This document shows, one piece after another, positions 27,905-36,893 of a stretch of 64,000 bases of DNA. The stretch lies in the NCBI GenBank assembly GCA_007750655.1, contig CP036290.1, forward strand, positions 3,534,001-3,598,000, written 5' to 3'. Numbering within the stretch: the first letter of the stretch is position 1; every line of letters starts with the position of its first letter. The notes beneath the pieces are model-generated. The model was not told where the DNA came from, made no database searches, and saw only the letters and a program-made list of their open reading frames with translations. Both the position numbers and the translations under genes were made by a program. This DNA comes from Rohdeia mirabilis (lineage in GTDB: Bacteria; Planctomycetota; UBA1135; GCA-002686595).

Positions 27905-29163
27905 CGGCCGGGCTCGGCGGCGGTGGTCGGTTCGGACTCCGACGCGGCGCCCGCGAGGGCTCCGGCGTCGAAGATCGCGCGCGTGCGGCAGTGCAGCGCG
28001 TCGTAGGACTGCCAGTCCTTGACCGGGCCGTCCTCGATCCCTTCGGCCTTCGCGTCGAGGAAGCCGAGGACCTCGTGGTCGGGCAGCGCGCGGCGCCAGA
28101 CGTCGAGCGCCACCTCGTCACCGGGCACACCGTAGAGCGGCACGTACACGCGCTGGTTGAGGATCAGCGAGTTCGTGTAGGCGGCGAGCGGCGCTTCGTC
28201 GCCCCACTGCTCACGGTCGACGACGGGACAGGGCACGCGCAGGATCTCGAACGGACGGCCGTTCGCGTCGCGCGCGTCGGCGAGCTCGCGCACCGCTGCT
28301 TCGAGGCGCGCGCTCGCGGGGTGGTCCGCCGGCGCCTCCTGGACGAGCAGGCGTCCGCCGGGCAGCGGCTTCAGCCAGCAGTCCACGTGCTGGATGCCCA
28401 CCTCCTCGACGTTCGGAAGGTGCACGAGGTTCGCGCAGCCGGTGAAGCGCTCGACCAGGTCGAAGAACGTCGCGCGGTCGTGCCAGGCGAGGTTCTCGTC
28501 GACGAGCGCGTCGGTGAAGAACGCCGTGCCCGCGCCGTCGACCAGGAAGTTGCCTCCGGTCAACGCGATGGGCGCGACGTAGCGGCGCAGGTCCAGGTGC
28601 GAGGCGCTGGCCTGGGCCACTTCGTCCTCGCCACCCTCGTCCGGCAAGAACTCGATCGGCGCGTCCGTGCGTCCGCGGTCGGCGCCGAAGGTGTAGATCG
28701 GATAGCCCTGGAAGATCTGGTCGAGCACGGCGAGTTGGCCGTCGCCGTCGACGATCTGGAGCGGCCCGAAGTCACGCGGGTAGGCCTCGGTGGCGGTGCA
28801 GGCGATCGTCTCGTAGCTGCGCCGCCGGATCTCGAGCGTCTTCAGCGCCTCGCGCAGAGCGTCCTGGTCCTCGCCGGCGACGAGCACGAACAGCGTGTCC
28901 TTCTCCGCCAGGGCCTGGACCAGCGCGTCGGGCACCGCGAACGGAAAGACCACGACCGCGCCGCGAGCGGGCTCCCACTCGGCCGGCACGCGCACCGGAC
29001 CGGGCGGTGCGATCGGCTCGGGCAGCGGGCGGAGCGCGTCGGTCCCGCGACAGGAGGCGCCGAGGAGCGCGAGCGCCAGCGCGGGCCAGAGCGTCGCTCG
29101 GACAGCCTCGCGGCGACGAGCGTTCGAGCGCGGGGCGAGGGTTCCGGCGGGACGTGACGACAT
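27901..29163 (-). CDS. Lipoprotein agmatine/peptidyl-arginine deiminase
   Basis: About 420 residues from ATG 29163. The leader ends in a lipobox-like LLGASC, so the enzyme is exported and lipidated. The guanidino-group-modifying core follows: PRDFGPL (early acidic site), [23 protein letters not shown] (catalytic His), [15 protein letters not shown], and the C-terminal nucleophile as [10 protein letters not shown]. This is the PAD_porph family, which converts agmatine or C-terminal peptidyl-arginine to citrulline-type products with release of ammonia. The coupling to hutU suggests a shared nitrogen-scavenging role. Substrate not decided. Confidence 0.85.
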   Translation of the reverse strand: MSSRPAGTLAPRSNARRREAVRATLWPALALALLGASCRGTDALRPLPEPIAPPGPVRVPAEWEPARGAVVVFPFAVPDALVQALAEKDTLFVLVAGEDQDALREALKTLEIRRRSYETIACTATEAYPRDFGPLQIVDGDGQLAVLDQIFQGYPIYTFGADRGRTDAPIEFLPDEGGEDEVAQASASHLDLRRYVAPIALTGGNFLVDGAGTAFFTDALVDENLAWHDRATFFDLVERFTGCANLVHLPNVEEVGIQHVDCWLKPLPGGRLLVQEAPADHPASARLEAAVRELADARDANGRPFEILRVPCPVVDREQWGDEAPLAAYTNSLILNQRVYVPLYGVPGDEVALDVWRRALPDHEVLGFLDAKAEGIEDGPVKDWQSYDALHCRTRAIFDAGALAGAASESEPTTAAEPGR

Positions 29164-29229
29164 GGTGGAATCCGCGCGCGGGTCGCGGGCGGTCGTCCGA
29201 CTATACTCCTCCGCCCCGAGCGAGCAGCC

Positions 29230-29784
29230 ATGGCCAAGGACCCGACGCACACCACCTCCACCAGCACCGAGAGGCTGCCCCAGGGCTGTCGCATCGCCGT
29301 CGTGGCCTCCACCTACCACGGCGAACTCGTGGACACGATGAAGGGCTCGGCGCGCGCCGTCCTCGAGGCCGCCGGGCTGGACCGCGACGACTGGCTCGAG
29401 GTCGCGGTGCCCGGCGCCTACGAACTGCCGCTGGTCGCGCGGCGGCTCGCGCTGCGCGACGACGTGGACGCGGTGCTGTGCTTCGGGCTGGTGCTGCGCG
29501 GCGACACGGATCACGACCGCTACATCAGCACCACGGTCGCGACGCGCCTGATGGACGCGGCCTTCGAGGCCGACACGCCGATCCTGTTCGGCGTGCTCAC
29601 GCCGAACAACGTCGGACAGGCTCGCCGGCGCGCGCGGACCGAGGCCGACGGCGGACTCGACAAGGGACGCGAAGTCGCCCGCGCCGCCATCGGCGTGCTC
29701 GCCGCGCTCGAACGCGCCCGGACGATCGGCAGGGGCGACAAGCGCTCGGGCTCGTCCAAGAAGTCGGGCGGCTCGAAGAAGTAG
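29230..29784 (+). CDS. ribH: 6,7-dimethyl-8-ribityllumazine synthase
   Basis: 184 residues, with a Ser/Lys/Gly-rich tail beyond the core. It joins 5-amino-6-ribitylaminouracil and 3,4-dihydroxy-2-butanone 4-phosphate, the penultimate step of riboflavin synthesis. Motifs: RIAVVASTYHGELVDTM, VPGAYELPLVARRLA, FGLVLRGDTDHDRYI with the catalytic His, and FGVLTPNNVGQARRRA. It starts the run ribH-nusB-ftsY, a common bacterial neighbourhood for ribH and nusB. Confidence 0.95.
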   Translation: MAKDPTHTTSTSTERLPQGCRIAVVASTYHGELVDTMKGSARAVLEAAGLDRDDWLEVAVPGAYELPLVARRLALRDDVDAVLCFGLVLRGDTDHDRYISTTVATRLMDAAFEADTPILFGVLTPNNVGQARRRARTEADGGLDKGREVARAAIGVLAALERARTIGRGDKRSGSSKKSGGSKK

Positions 29785-29906
29785 GGCGGCACGCGGCGAC
29801 GCGACGCCCCTTTCGGACGCGGCCACCGGTGGCCGCTCACCTGGCTCTCCACCGCGAGCGCGCGACATCTCGCCCGCTCCGGAACCACCTCACCTCCCCC
29901 AGATCA

Positions 29907-30389
29907 TTGAACGTCAAGAAGCGATCGCGCGGACGCGAACTCGCGCTGCAGTTCCTCTACCAAGTGGACCTGCGCGGCGACGAGGTCGTGGCCGATCTCG
30001 GTGACTTCCTCGCGAGCGAGGAGTCGGACAACGAGACCCTGCGGTTCGCCTCGTCGCTCCTGCGCGGTGTGCTCGCGCACCTGGCCGAGGTCGACACGAT
30101 GATCCAGGACGTCGCGCAGAACTGGAAGATCGACCGCATGGCCGCGATCGACCGCAACGTGCTGCGCCTCGCGACCTACGAGATGATGTACGTGGTCGAC
30201 GTGCCGCCCAAGGTCTCGATCAACGAGGCCATCGAACTGGGCAAGCGCTACTCGACCCAGAACTCGGGCGGATTCATCAACGGCGTGCTCGACAAGATCC
30301 GCGTGCGCTACTGGACCCAGAAGTTCGATGAGTCGGGCGGGTCGAACCAGGCCGGCGTGGACGGCACGAGCGCATTGGGCGCCGACTGA
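29907..30389 (+). CDS. nusB: Transcription antitermination factor NusB
   Basis: 160 residues from TTG 29907, chosen because the conserved start of the family (RGRELALQFLYQVDL) begins within ten residues and no ATG or GTG fits better. The all-helical NusB fold ends in RNVLRLATYEMMYV..PPKVSINEAIELGKRYSTQNSGGFINGVLDKI, the diagnostic C-terminal half. It binds boxA RNA with NusE to prevent early termination in rRNA operons. ATG of ftsY follows two bases after its stop. Confidence 0.95.
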   Translation: MNVKKRSRGRELALQFLYQVDLRGDEVVADLGDFLASEESDNETLRFASSLLRGVLAHLAEVDTMIQDVAQNWKIDRMAAIDRNVLRLATYEMMYVVDVPPKVSINEAIELGKRYSTQNSGGFINGVLDKIRVRYWTQKFDESGGSNQAGVDGTSALGAD

Positions 30390-30391
30390 CC

Positions 30392-31321
30392 ATGGGACTG
30401 TTCGACCGACTGAAGCAGCGTCTCGGCAAGACGCGCAGCGCGATCGGCGACGGGCTCTCCGCCCTGTTCCGGGGCGGACGCCCGATGGACGAGCAGCTGC
30501 TCGACGAACTCGAGGAGATGCTCTACGGGTCCGATCTCGGGCCGCTGGCCACGGACCTGGTCGACGACCTGAAGCGCCGCTTCAAGCGCGGCGAACTCAA
30601 GACCGAGGACGATCTGCGCGCGACGCTGCGCGAGCGACTCGTCGGCGAACTCGGTGAAGCGGGCGAGATCACATTGACCGCGAAGCCGCACGTGGTCCTG
30701 GTGGTCGGCGTGAACGGCTCGGGCAAGACGACGACCATCGCGAAGCTGGCGCGCCGCTTTCGCGAGCAGGGTCACAGCGTCCTGATCGGAGCCTGCGACA
30801 CGTTCCGCGCCGCGGCCGCCGACCAACTCGAGGTCTGGGCCGAGCGCACCGGTGCGGCGATCGTGCGCAAGACCGAGGGCGCCGACCCCGCCGCCGTCGC
30901 CTTCGACACCGTCGACCGCGCCGCGCGCGAGAACTTCGACGTGGTGCTCGTGGACACGGCCGGTCGCCTGCACACGCAGACCAACCTGATGGCCGAGCTC
31001 GAGAAGATCCGGCGCGTGATCGCCAAGCGCCTCGACGGTGCGCCGCACTCGGTGCTCCTGGTCCTCGACGGCACGAACGGTCAGAACGCGATCGCACAGG
31101 CCAAGCTGTTCACCGCCAGCGTCGAGGTCACGGGCCTCGCCGTCACGAAACTCGACGGCACGGCGCGCGGCGGAGCGGTGTTCGCCATCCGCCGCGAGAT
31201 CGGACTCCCCGTGCAGTACATCGGCACCGGCGAACGCGCCGAGTTGCTCGAGGCCTTCGAACCGGGCGCCTTCGCCGACGCGATCCTGTCGTCGGCGGGA
31301 TCGTCCGAGACGGCCCGCTGA
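30392..31321 (+). CDS. ftsY: Signal recognition particle receptor FtsY
   Basis: 309 residues, a short FtsY lacking the long acidic A domain. The N domain covers 1-95; the G domain has G1 GVNGSGKTT (106-114), ACDTFRAAA (insertion box), VLVDTAGRLHT (G3), VTKLDGTARGG (G4) and the closing PVQYIGTGERAELLEAF. It receives ribosome-SRP complexes at the membrane and, with Ffh, hydrolyses GTP to hand nascent chains to SecYEG. Two bases after nusB; same transcript likely. Confidence 0.97.
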   Translation: MGLFDRLKQRLGKTRSAIGDGLSALFRGGRPMDEQLLDELEEMLYGSDLGPLATDLVDDLKRRFKRGELKTEDDLRATLRERLVGELGEAGEITLTAKPHVVLVVGVNGSGKTTTIAKLARRFREQGHSVLIGACDTFRAAAADQLEVWAERTGAAIVRKTEGADPAAVAFDTVDRAARENFDVVLVDTAGRLHTQTNLMAELEKIRRVIAKRLDGAPHSVLLVLDGTNGQNAIAQAKLFTASVEVTGLAVTKLDGTARGGAVFAIRREIGLPVQYIGTGERAELLEAFEPGAFADAILSSAGSSETAR

Positions 31322-31414
31322 CGCGACTTCGGGTGCGGGACCTCGGACGCCGCGAACGCTAGCCCGGGCCTGGACGAGGCGCTCGCGCCCCGCCCGTGTC
31401 ACCATGGATCGACC

Positions 31415-33733
31415 GTGCCCCCCGCCACCACCCCCACCGCTGCTCCGACGAGCGCCGACCGCTCGCTGGGCGCCCAGCTGCTGCCCTGGCTGCTCGTTCT
31501 GCCGATCGCGCTGCTCGGGCTGCCGTTCGAGTCGTGGCTGTCGCGCTTCGACCCCGAGCCGACGCTGACGGCCACCGCCCTCGTGGCGCTCGTCATGTGG
31601 CCCGTTGCGCTGGCCACCTTCGGCGCGCGACCGAAGCGGCCCTGGCACGTGGCCGCCCTCGCGATCCCGATCGTCGTGGCGCTCTCGACGCTGCTCGGGA
31701 CGGACCGGGTCGAAGGACTGCGTGCGACGATCCAGTCGGGCGTGCTCGCGTTGGGCTTCCTCGGCGCGACGCACCTCGATCGCAAGGGGCGGCGCGCGCT
31801 GTGCCGCGGCCTCGTCCTCGTCACGCTGCTCTTCCTGGTCCCCGGACTGTTCAGGTCGATCGCCGAGGGCCCGCTGGCCCTGGCGGGTCCGCTCGGGAAC
31901 GTCGGTCCGACGAACCAGGTCGCGCTCGCGGGCGCGGCGGTCGGCGTGTGGATGGTGACGCTGCGGCGCGGGAGTTGGCGCTTCCTGGGTGGCGCGGCCG
32001 CACTCGCCTTCGCGCTGCACGCCGTGCTCGCGCCGGTCCTCGCAGGTGGTCTGGCGCTCGTGGTCTGCCTCGGACTGAGCGCGACGGTCTCGCCCTTCGC
32101 CCAGGACCTGCGGCGCGCGCGCGCGGTCCTCGCGGGAACCGCCGGAGCCTTGCTCTTCGCGGTCATCGCGGTCGGGTTCGCGCACCGCGGTGGCGACGGC
32201 GACGTGGAAGCGGTCCACGCGACGTCGAACGCCGCCGCCGTCGAACAGCAGGAGTCCGACGCGGCACCGGCGACGACGGAAGGCGACTCGAACGCCGCCA
32301 CCGACGAAGAACACGGATTGGAGGTCAGCAGCGCGATGCCCGACCACCTGGGCGGTGCGCGCGTGCGTTGGCTGATCTGGCAGACCTTGCCGACGATGGT
32401 CGCCGAGGGCGGACCGCTCGGCGCCGGAGCCGGGCAGTTCGCCGCGGCCTATCCGCCCTACCGCGATCCGCTCGAACGCCGTGCGTCGACCTGGGGCACG
32501 CAGCTCGAGCATCCGCACAACGACTGGCTGCTCGTGTGGGCCGAGTACGGTTGGCTCGGTGGACTGCTCGCGACGGTGCTCCTGATCTGGGTCGCGTGGC
32601 GCGCGTTCACCGGCCTCCTGTCGAACGAGGTCGCGTCCAGCGCACTGGGCGCGGCGCTCATCGCGCTGCTGGTCAACGCCGGCGCCCACTCGGTGCTCCT
32701 CTACAACCCCGCGTCCGGCCTGATCGCCGCCGTCCTGTGCGGAGCCTGCTCGGGTGCGCGCGGCCCGAACCACGTCGGACTCCCGCGCCGCGTTCGCACC
32801 TCGTTCGCGGTCCTGGCCCTGGCCGTCGCCATCGCGGTGCCGTCGGTCCCCTTGTGGAAGCACGGTCGCGCGATGGCGGACTTCATCGAACGGCGCGCGC
32901 CGCACGCGACGAGCACGGTCGATCTCGCGACGCTGGACGATCTCTCGTTGGCCGTGGCGCACGCGGTCGAGACCTGTCCCGAAGCGGTGCTCGCGCGCTC
33001 GATCGAGGTCCAACTCGCGCTCGAGTACATCGCCGCCGGCATCGAGGTCGAACGCTGGCAGCGCAAGGCCGCGGAAGCGATCCAGGTGCGTCTCGACGCG
33101 CGGCCGTTCAGCACCGCCGCCCTGCTCGACCGCGGGCAGGTGGCGCTCTACGCGCGCGACGTGGTCGACGCGCGCGCGGCCTGGCGCGCGGCGCTCGAGA
33201 TCGACCCGGAGCACCCGGTCGCCCTCGCCAATCTCGCGCGGCTCGAGCTCACGCACGGCGACGTCGACCTGTGCCTCGGCCTGCTCGAACGCCTCACGCG
33301 CCTGGGTGACTTCACCGGCTCCGACCGCCGCGAGATGGTGCGTTGGGCGGTGCGCAACGGCCTCGAGCCGGACCGCGCGGCGATCGCGCTCGGCCTCGAT
33401 CCCGACCACCCGACGGCGATCTACGACGAGGGCGAGCGACGCGACGACGAGTTGGCGAAGGGCATCGCGCACCACCTGTGGGGACGCCAGCACATGGACC
33501 GCGACGACATCCAGGCCGCCGTGCGCTCGTTCAAGCAGGCCGTCGTCGCCTACGGTCGCGACGGCATCGACGCACCGCTCGCGATCCTCGAGAGTGCGTC
33601 CGCCCAGTGGCTCGACGGCGACTCGGTGCGCGCTCGCGAGGCGCTCGCGACGCTCCCGGTCGTCAGCGTGACGGCGCCCGCGTTCATGGTGCATCGGCGC
33701 CTGGCCGAAGCGGCGCGACAGATCGCGCACTGA
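31415..33733 (+). CDS. O-antigen ligase-like membrane protein with TPR domain
   Basis: About 772 residues from GTG 31415. The first ~470 residues carry ten or more membrane helices, interrupted by a long periplasmic loop (about residues 260-370) that holds the Wzy/WaaL signature: GAGAGQFAAAYPPYRD followed by EHPHNDWLLVWAEYGWLGG near 365-383. Such enzymes join polymerised or single undecaprenyl-linked glycans to lipid A core. The C-terminal ~300 residues are soluble and TPR-like (ALLDRGQVALYARDVVDARAAWRAALEIDPEHPVALANLARL). Fusions of this kind are often annotated as O-antigen ligase family proteins. Confidence 0.85.
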   Translation: MPPATTPTAAPTSADRSLGAQLLPWLLVLPIALLGLPFESWLSRFDPEPTLTATALVALVMWPVALATFGARPKRPWHVAALAIPIVVALSTLLGTDRVEGLRATIQSGVLALGFLGATHLDRKGRRALCRGLVLVTLLFLVPGLFRSIAEGPLALAGPLGNVGPTNQVALAGAAVGVWMVTLRRGSWRFLGGAAALAFALHAVLAPVLAGGLALVVCLGLSATVSPFAQDLRRARAVLAGTAGALLFAVIAVGFAHRGGDGDVEAVHATSNAAAVEQQESDAAPATTEGDSNAATDEEHGLEVSSAMPDHLGGARVRWLIWQTLPTMVAEGGPLGAGAGQFAAAYPPYRDPLERRASTWGTQLEHPHNDWLLVWAEYGWLGGLLATVLLIWVAWRAFTGLLSNEVASSALGAALIALLVNAGAHSVLLYNPASGLIAAVLCGACSGARGPNHVGLPRRVRTSFAVLALAVAIAVPSVPLWKHGRAMADFIERRAPHATSTVDLATLDDLSLAVAHAVETCPEAVLARSIEVQLALEYIAAGIEVERWQRKAAEAIQVRLDARPFSTAALLDRGQVALYARDVVDARAAWRAALEIDPEHPVALANLARLELTHGDVDLCLGLLERLTRLGDFTGSDRREMVRWAVRNGLEPDRAAIALGLDPDHPTAIYDEGERRDDELAKGIAHHLWGRQHMDRDDIQAAVRSFKQAVVAYGRDGIDAPLAILESASAQWLDGDSVRAREALATLPVVSVTAPAFMVHRRLAEAARQIAH

Positions 33734-33744
33734 CGTTCGGCATG

Positions 33745-33782
33745 CGAACGGGCCCGGTCGCGCGTGCGTCCGGACCCGTTCA
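33745..33782. terminator. Convergent hairpin terminator
   Basis: A GC-rich hairpin with ~12-bp arms and one T-for-C difference lies just after the O-antigen ligase gene, between it and the convergent dps gene. It could stop transcripts from both sides. The loop is 12 nt and there is no strong T run. Confidence 0.5.
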
Positions 33783-33853
33783 GCGTGGATCGAGTGCGGG
33801 TCGAACTGCGTTCGGCGCGGTCCCTGCGGCGCACCGAACGAACCCGCGTCGTC

Positions 33854-34291
33854 TCAGGACTCGAGGAAGGCGCCCAGCATCCAGACTTCCTTCTCCTGCG
33901 CGTCGCCGTAGCCCTCGGCCAGGTTCAGCGTGGCCGGATCGTCCGCCTTCTCGGCCTCGACCACCAGCGCGCGCAAGTTCACGTTGAGCGCCAAGAGGTC
34001 GTCGTGCAGGTTCTTCACCATCTCGTGGGCGCTGGGCAACGAGCTGTCCTCCTTCAGACGGGCGTGCTTCAACACGTCGCCGTAGGTCCGCAGCGGGGCG
34101 GCGCCGACGGCCAACAGGCGCTCGGCCAGTTCGTCGACCTTCAACGCGGTGGCGAGGTACATCTGCTCGAACTGGGCGTGCAGCTGGAAGAACTGCGGAC
34201 CGCGGACGTTCCAGTGGTAGTGGCGGACCTTCTGGTAGAGGACCGTGTAGTCGGCTTGGAGAGCGATGAGAGCGGTGTGGATCTGGTTCAT
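33854..34291 (-). CDS. dps: Dps-type ferritin-like DNA-protection protein
   Basis: 145 residues from ATG 34291. The Dps inter-subunit ferroxidase motif is intact: the His of HYHWNVRGPQFFQLH and the Asp/Glu of KVDELAERL, with KNLHDDLLALN helices after it. Twelve subunits form a shell that oxidises ferrous iron with peroxide and protects DNA during starvation. The N-terminus lacks the long lysine tail used for DNA binding in E. coli Dps, so DNA binding may be weak. Confidence 0.9.
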   Translation of the reverse strand: MNQIHTALIALQADYTVLYQKVRHYHWNVRGPQFFQLHAQFEQMYLATALKVDELAERLLAVGAAPLRTYGDVLKHARLKEDSSLPSAHEMVKNLHDDLLALNVNLRALVVEAEKADDPATLNLAEGYGDAQEKEVWMLGAFLES

Positions 34292-34325
34292 GGTCGCAGA
34301 GCGGCGAGGGGCCGTCGAAAGGTGT

Positions 34326-34346
34326 GGGTCGGGCGCCGCCCGACCC
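34326..34346. other. Hairpin upstream of dps
   Basis: A perfect 9-bp GC-rich inverted repeat with a 3-nt loop, 35 bp upstream of the dps start codon and about 145 bp past the preceding minus-strand gene. It may terminate that gene's transcript or sit in the dps leader; the sequence does not decide. Confidence 0.4.
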
Positions 34347-34489
34347 TTCGCGCCCCAGGATGGCCCGGCCCCCGGTGATAGTCCACACCGCAAACCGTCC
34401 TTCACCCTGATCCGTCGAGGCGATCACGAACGCCCCACTCTCCTCGGGGCGAGGCTGGGTGGCGACGGTCCACTCCCGCCGGCAACCGC

Positions 34490-35275
34490 TCAGAACCAGA
34501 AGCTGAGGAGCACCGACCACTGGGCGTAGTCGGCGGACACCTCGCGATCGAACAGGAGCAGCTCGGTGCCCTCCACCAACCGCACGTCGAAGCCCAGGCC
34601 CCCGTTGCCCGCGAAGTCGATGTAGGCGCCCCAGTGCACGTACAGGCCCACGTCGGCGTCGCTGTCCTCCTCGAACGTGCCGACGGCTCGGACCTCCTCG
34701 ACCTGGACGATCGCGCCGCCGAGTCCGCCGTAGACCACCACCGGTCCGTCGAAGGGCCGCACTTCCTTGCGTGCACCGAGCGAGATCTCGAACGACCGCG
34801 AGCCCGTCTCCCCCACTTCGAAGGTCTCCTCGTCGAAGTCGCGGAAGACCGGACCCCAGCGCGTCCAGGTCGCTTCGCTCGAACTGCCCCACAGGCCGAA
34901 CTCCGCCGCGAGCCAGGCGTCGTAGGGGCGCCCGGCGAGCTCGAGCCCGAGGCCGAACTGCCCCTTGCCGCCCGACAGGTCGCCGTCCCGGAAATTGCGC
35001 TCGAAGAGCATGAACTGGCCCCACTCCTCCCAGCCGTCGTCGTAGCGCGACAGGCCGCGGTAGTAGTACGGCTCGCGCGGGATCTGCATCTGCGCCGCAC
35101 TCGAAGCACGCGCGGCGGTCGGCGTCGGCGTGAGCGCGAACGGATCGGGTGCCGGCGGCCGCGGGTGCACGGCGCGCGGAGCGTTCGTCGAGACACAGGC
35201 GCCGAGCGCGAGGCTCGCGGCCGCGGCGAACACCGCGGCCGCGACCCGTCCGAACATCTCGGCGCGACGACTCAC
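34490..35275 (-). CDS. Lipoprotein with outer-membrane barrel-like strands
   Basis: About 261 residues from GTG 35275, which overlaps the hutH stop by 4 bp; ATG 35257 is an alternative. The leader ends in a lipobox (ALGAC). A Pro/Ala-rich linker is followed by ~180 residues of alternating strands rich in Tyr, Trp and Gly (YYYRGLSRYDDGWEEWGQFMLFERNF, VVVYGGLGGAIVQVEE) and a terminal aromatic Phe (SVLLSFWF), which is a usual outer-membrane assembly signal. Function unknown. Coupling to hutH is by position only. Confidence 0.6.
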   Translation of the reverse strand: MSRRAEMFGRVAAAVFAAAASLALGACVSTNAPRAVHPRPPAPDPFALTPTPTAARASSAAQMQIPREPYYYRGLSRYDDGWEEWGQFMLFERNFRDGDLSGGKGQFGLGLELAGRPYDAWLAAEFGLWGSSSEATWTRWGPVFRDFDEETFEVGETGSRSFEISLGARKEVRPFDGPVVVYGGLGGAIVQVEEVRAVGTFEEDSDADVGLYVHWGAYIDFAGNGGLGFDVRLVEGTELLLFDREVSADYAQWSVLLSFWF

Positions 35276-36828
35276 GACAACAGTGGTGCTCGCAGGGCCT
35301 TCTCGGTCGCGCGCACCAGTTCGCCGCTGCGCACCAGCCGTCGCGCCGCGGCGATGTCGCCCGCCATGTAGCGGTCGTCGCCCAGCGGCTTCACGACGGT
35401 GCGCAGCGCGTCGTGCACCGCCTGGGCGCCGCGACCGGCGCGCAGCTCGCCGTGGAACTCGCGCCCCTGGGCCGCACACAGCAACTCGATCGCCAGCACG
35501 TTCTCGACGTTGTCGAGGATCGCGCGCGCCTTGCGAGCCGCGATCGTCCCCATCGAGACGTGGTCCTCCTGGTTGGCGCTGGTGGGCACCGTGTCGACCG
35601 AGGCCGGGTGCGCCAAGGACTTGTTCTCGCTCGCGAGCGACGCCGCCGCCACCTGCGCGATCATCAGTCCGGAGTTGAGACCGGGTCGCGGCGTCAGGAA
35701 GGCCGGCAGGCGCGAGAGGTCGGGGTTCACCAACTGCTCGATGCGTCGCTCGGAGACGTTCGCGATCGTGCACAGCGCCGCGGCCAGGTAGTCCATCGGG
35801 ATCGAGATCGGCTGTCCGTGGAACTGTCCGGCGCTGATGACCTCGTCCGTGTCCGGGAACAGGATCGGGTTGTCGGTGACGGCGTTGAGCTCGCCCGCGA
35901 AGACGGCCTCGACGTGTTCGAGCGCGGTCTTGAACGCGCCGTGCACCTGGGGCACGCACCGCAGGCAGTAGGGATCCTGGACGCGGTCGCAACCGGTGTG
36001 ACTCGCCAGGACCTCGCTGTCCGCCAGCAGCGCGCGCACGTTGCTCGAGGTGCGCCCGTGACCGGCGTTGTTCTTGAGTTCGGCGAGGCGCGGATCGAAC
36101 GGCTTGACGCTGCCGAAGAGGGCTTCGATCGAGAGCGCCGCGATCGCGTCCGCCGCCTTCGACAGGTTGCGCGCGCGCAGGAGCACCAACGCGCCGATGC
36201 CCTTCATGACCTCGGTGCCGTTGATGAGCGCGAGGCCTTCCTTCGCCGCGAGCTCGATCGGCGCCACGCCGACCTTCGCGAGCGCCGCTTTCGCCGAGGT
36301 CACCTTCCAACCGCCCTTGCCGTCGGGCAACGCCGCGCGCCCCACCCCCATCGTCGCGGCGCACAGGTGCGAGAGCGGAGCCAGATCGCCGGACGCGCCG
36401 ACCGAACCCTGCTGCGGGACCTCGGGCGTGAAGCCCGCGTTGAACAGCTCGATCCAGGTGGCGAGCAGTTCGGGACGCACGCCCGAATGTCCGCGCGACA
36501 GACCATTGATGCGCAGCGCCATCACCGCGCGCACCTCTTCGAACGGCAGCGGATCGCCGACGCCACAGCAGTGCGACAGGACCAGGTTGCGCTGCAGAGC
36601 CGCGAGATCGGCGGTCTCGATCGCCACGTTCTTCAGGCGCCCGAAACCCGTCGTCAGGCCGTAGACCACCTCGCCCGAGTCGACGACGCGATCCACGAGG
36701 GCGCGCGCGCGGGCGACGGCCTTCTTCGCGTCGGCCGTGAGGGACAGGGAGAGCGGGCGATCGCTGCCTCCCAGCAGCGGGGCGAAGTCGTCGAGGACGA
36801 GCGACCGGCCGTCGAGTCGAAGTTTCAT
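35272..36828 (-). CDS. hutH: Histidine ammonia-lyase
   Basis: 518 residues. It removes ammonia from L-histidine to give urocanate, the first step of the Hut pathway, through the self-formed MIO electrophile. MIO forms from Ala145-Ser146-Gly147 in the segment GSVGASGDLAPLSH. Other family markers: YGLTTGFGRLKN (51-67 region), GTEVMKG, NPILFPD and SANQEDHVSMG. The product feeds HutU at 26-28 kb. No hutI, hutG or HutC repressor gene is in the window. Confidence 0.97.
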   Translation of the reverse strand: MKLRLDGRSLVLDDFAPLLGGSDRPLSLSLTADAKKAVARARALVDRVVDSGEVVYGLTTGFGRLKNVAIETADLAALQRNLVLSHCCGVGDPLPFEEVRAVMALRINGLSRGHSGVRPELLATWIELFNAGFTPEVPQQGSVGASGDLAPLSHLCAATMGVGRAALPDGKGGWKVTSAKAALAKVGVAPIELAAKEGLALINGTEVMKGIGALVLLRARNLSKAADAIAALSIEALFGSVKPFDPRLAELKNNAGHGRTSSNVRALLADSEVLASHTGCDRVQDPYCLRCVPQVHGAFKTALEHVEAVFAGELNAVTDNPILFPDTDEVISAGQFHGQPISIPMDYLAAALCTIANVSERRIEQLVNPDLSRLPAFLTPRPGLNSGLMIAQVAAASLASENKSLAHPASVDTVPTSANQEDHVSMGTIAARKARAILDNVENVLAIELLCAAQGREFHGELRAGRGAQAVHDALRTVVKPLGDDRYMAGDIAAARRLVRSGELVRATEKALRAPLLS

Positions 36829-36893
36829 CGGGGAACCAGGGGGGTCGGTGCGCGAGCGCGCACGGGGCGCGGGATTCTACGCGCTGACCGAGC

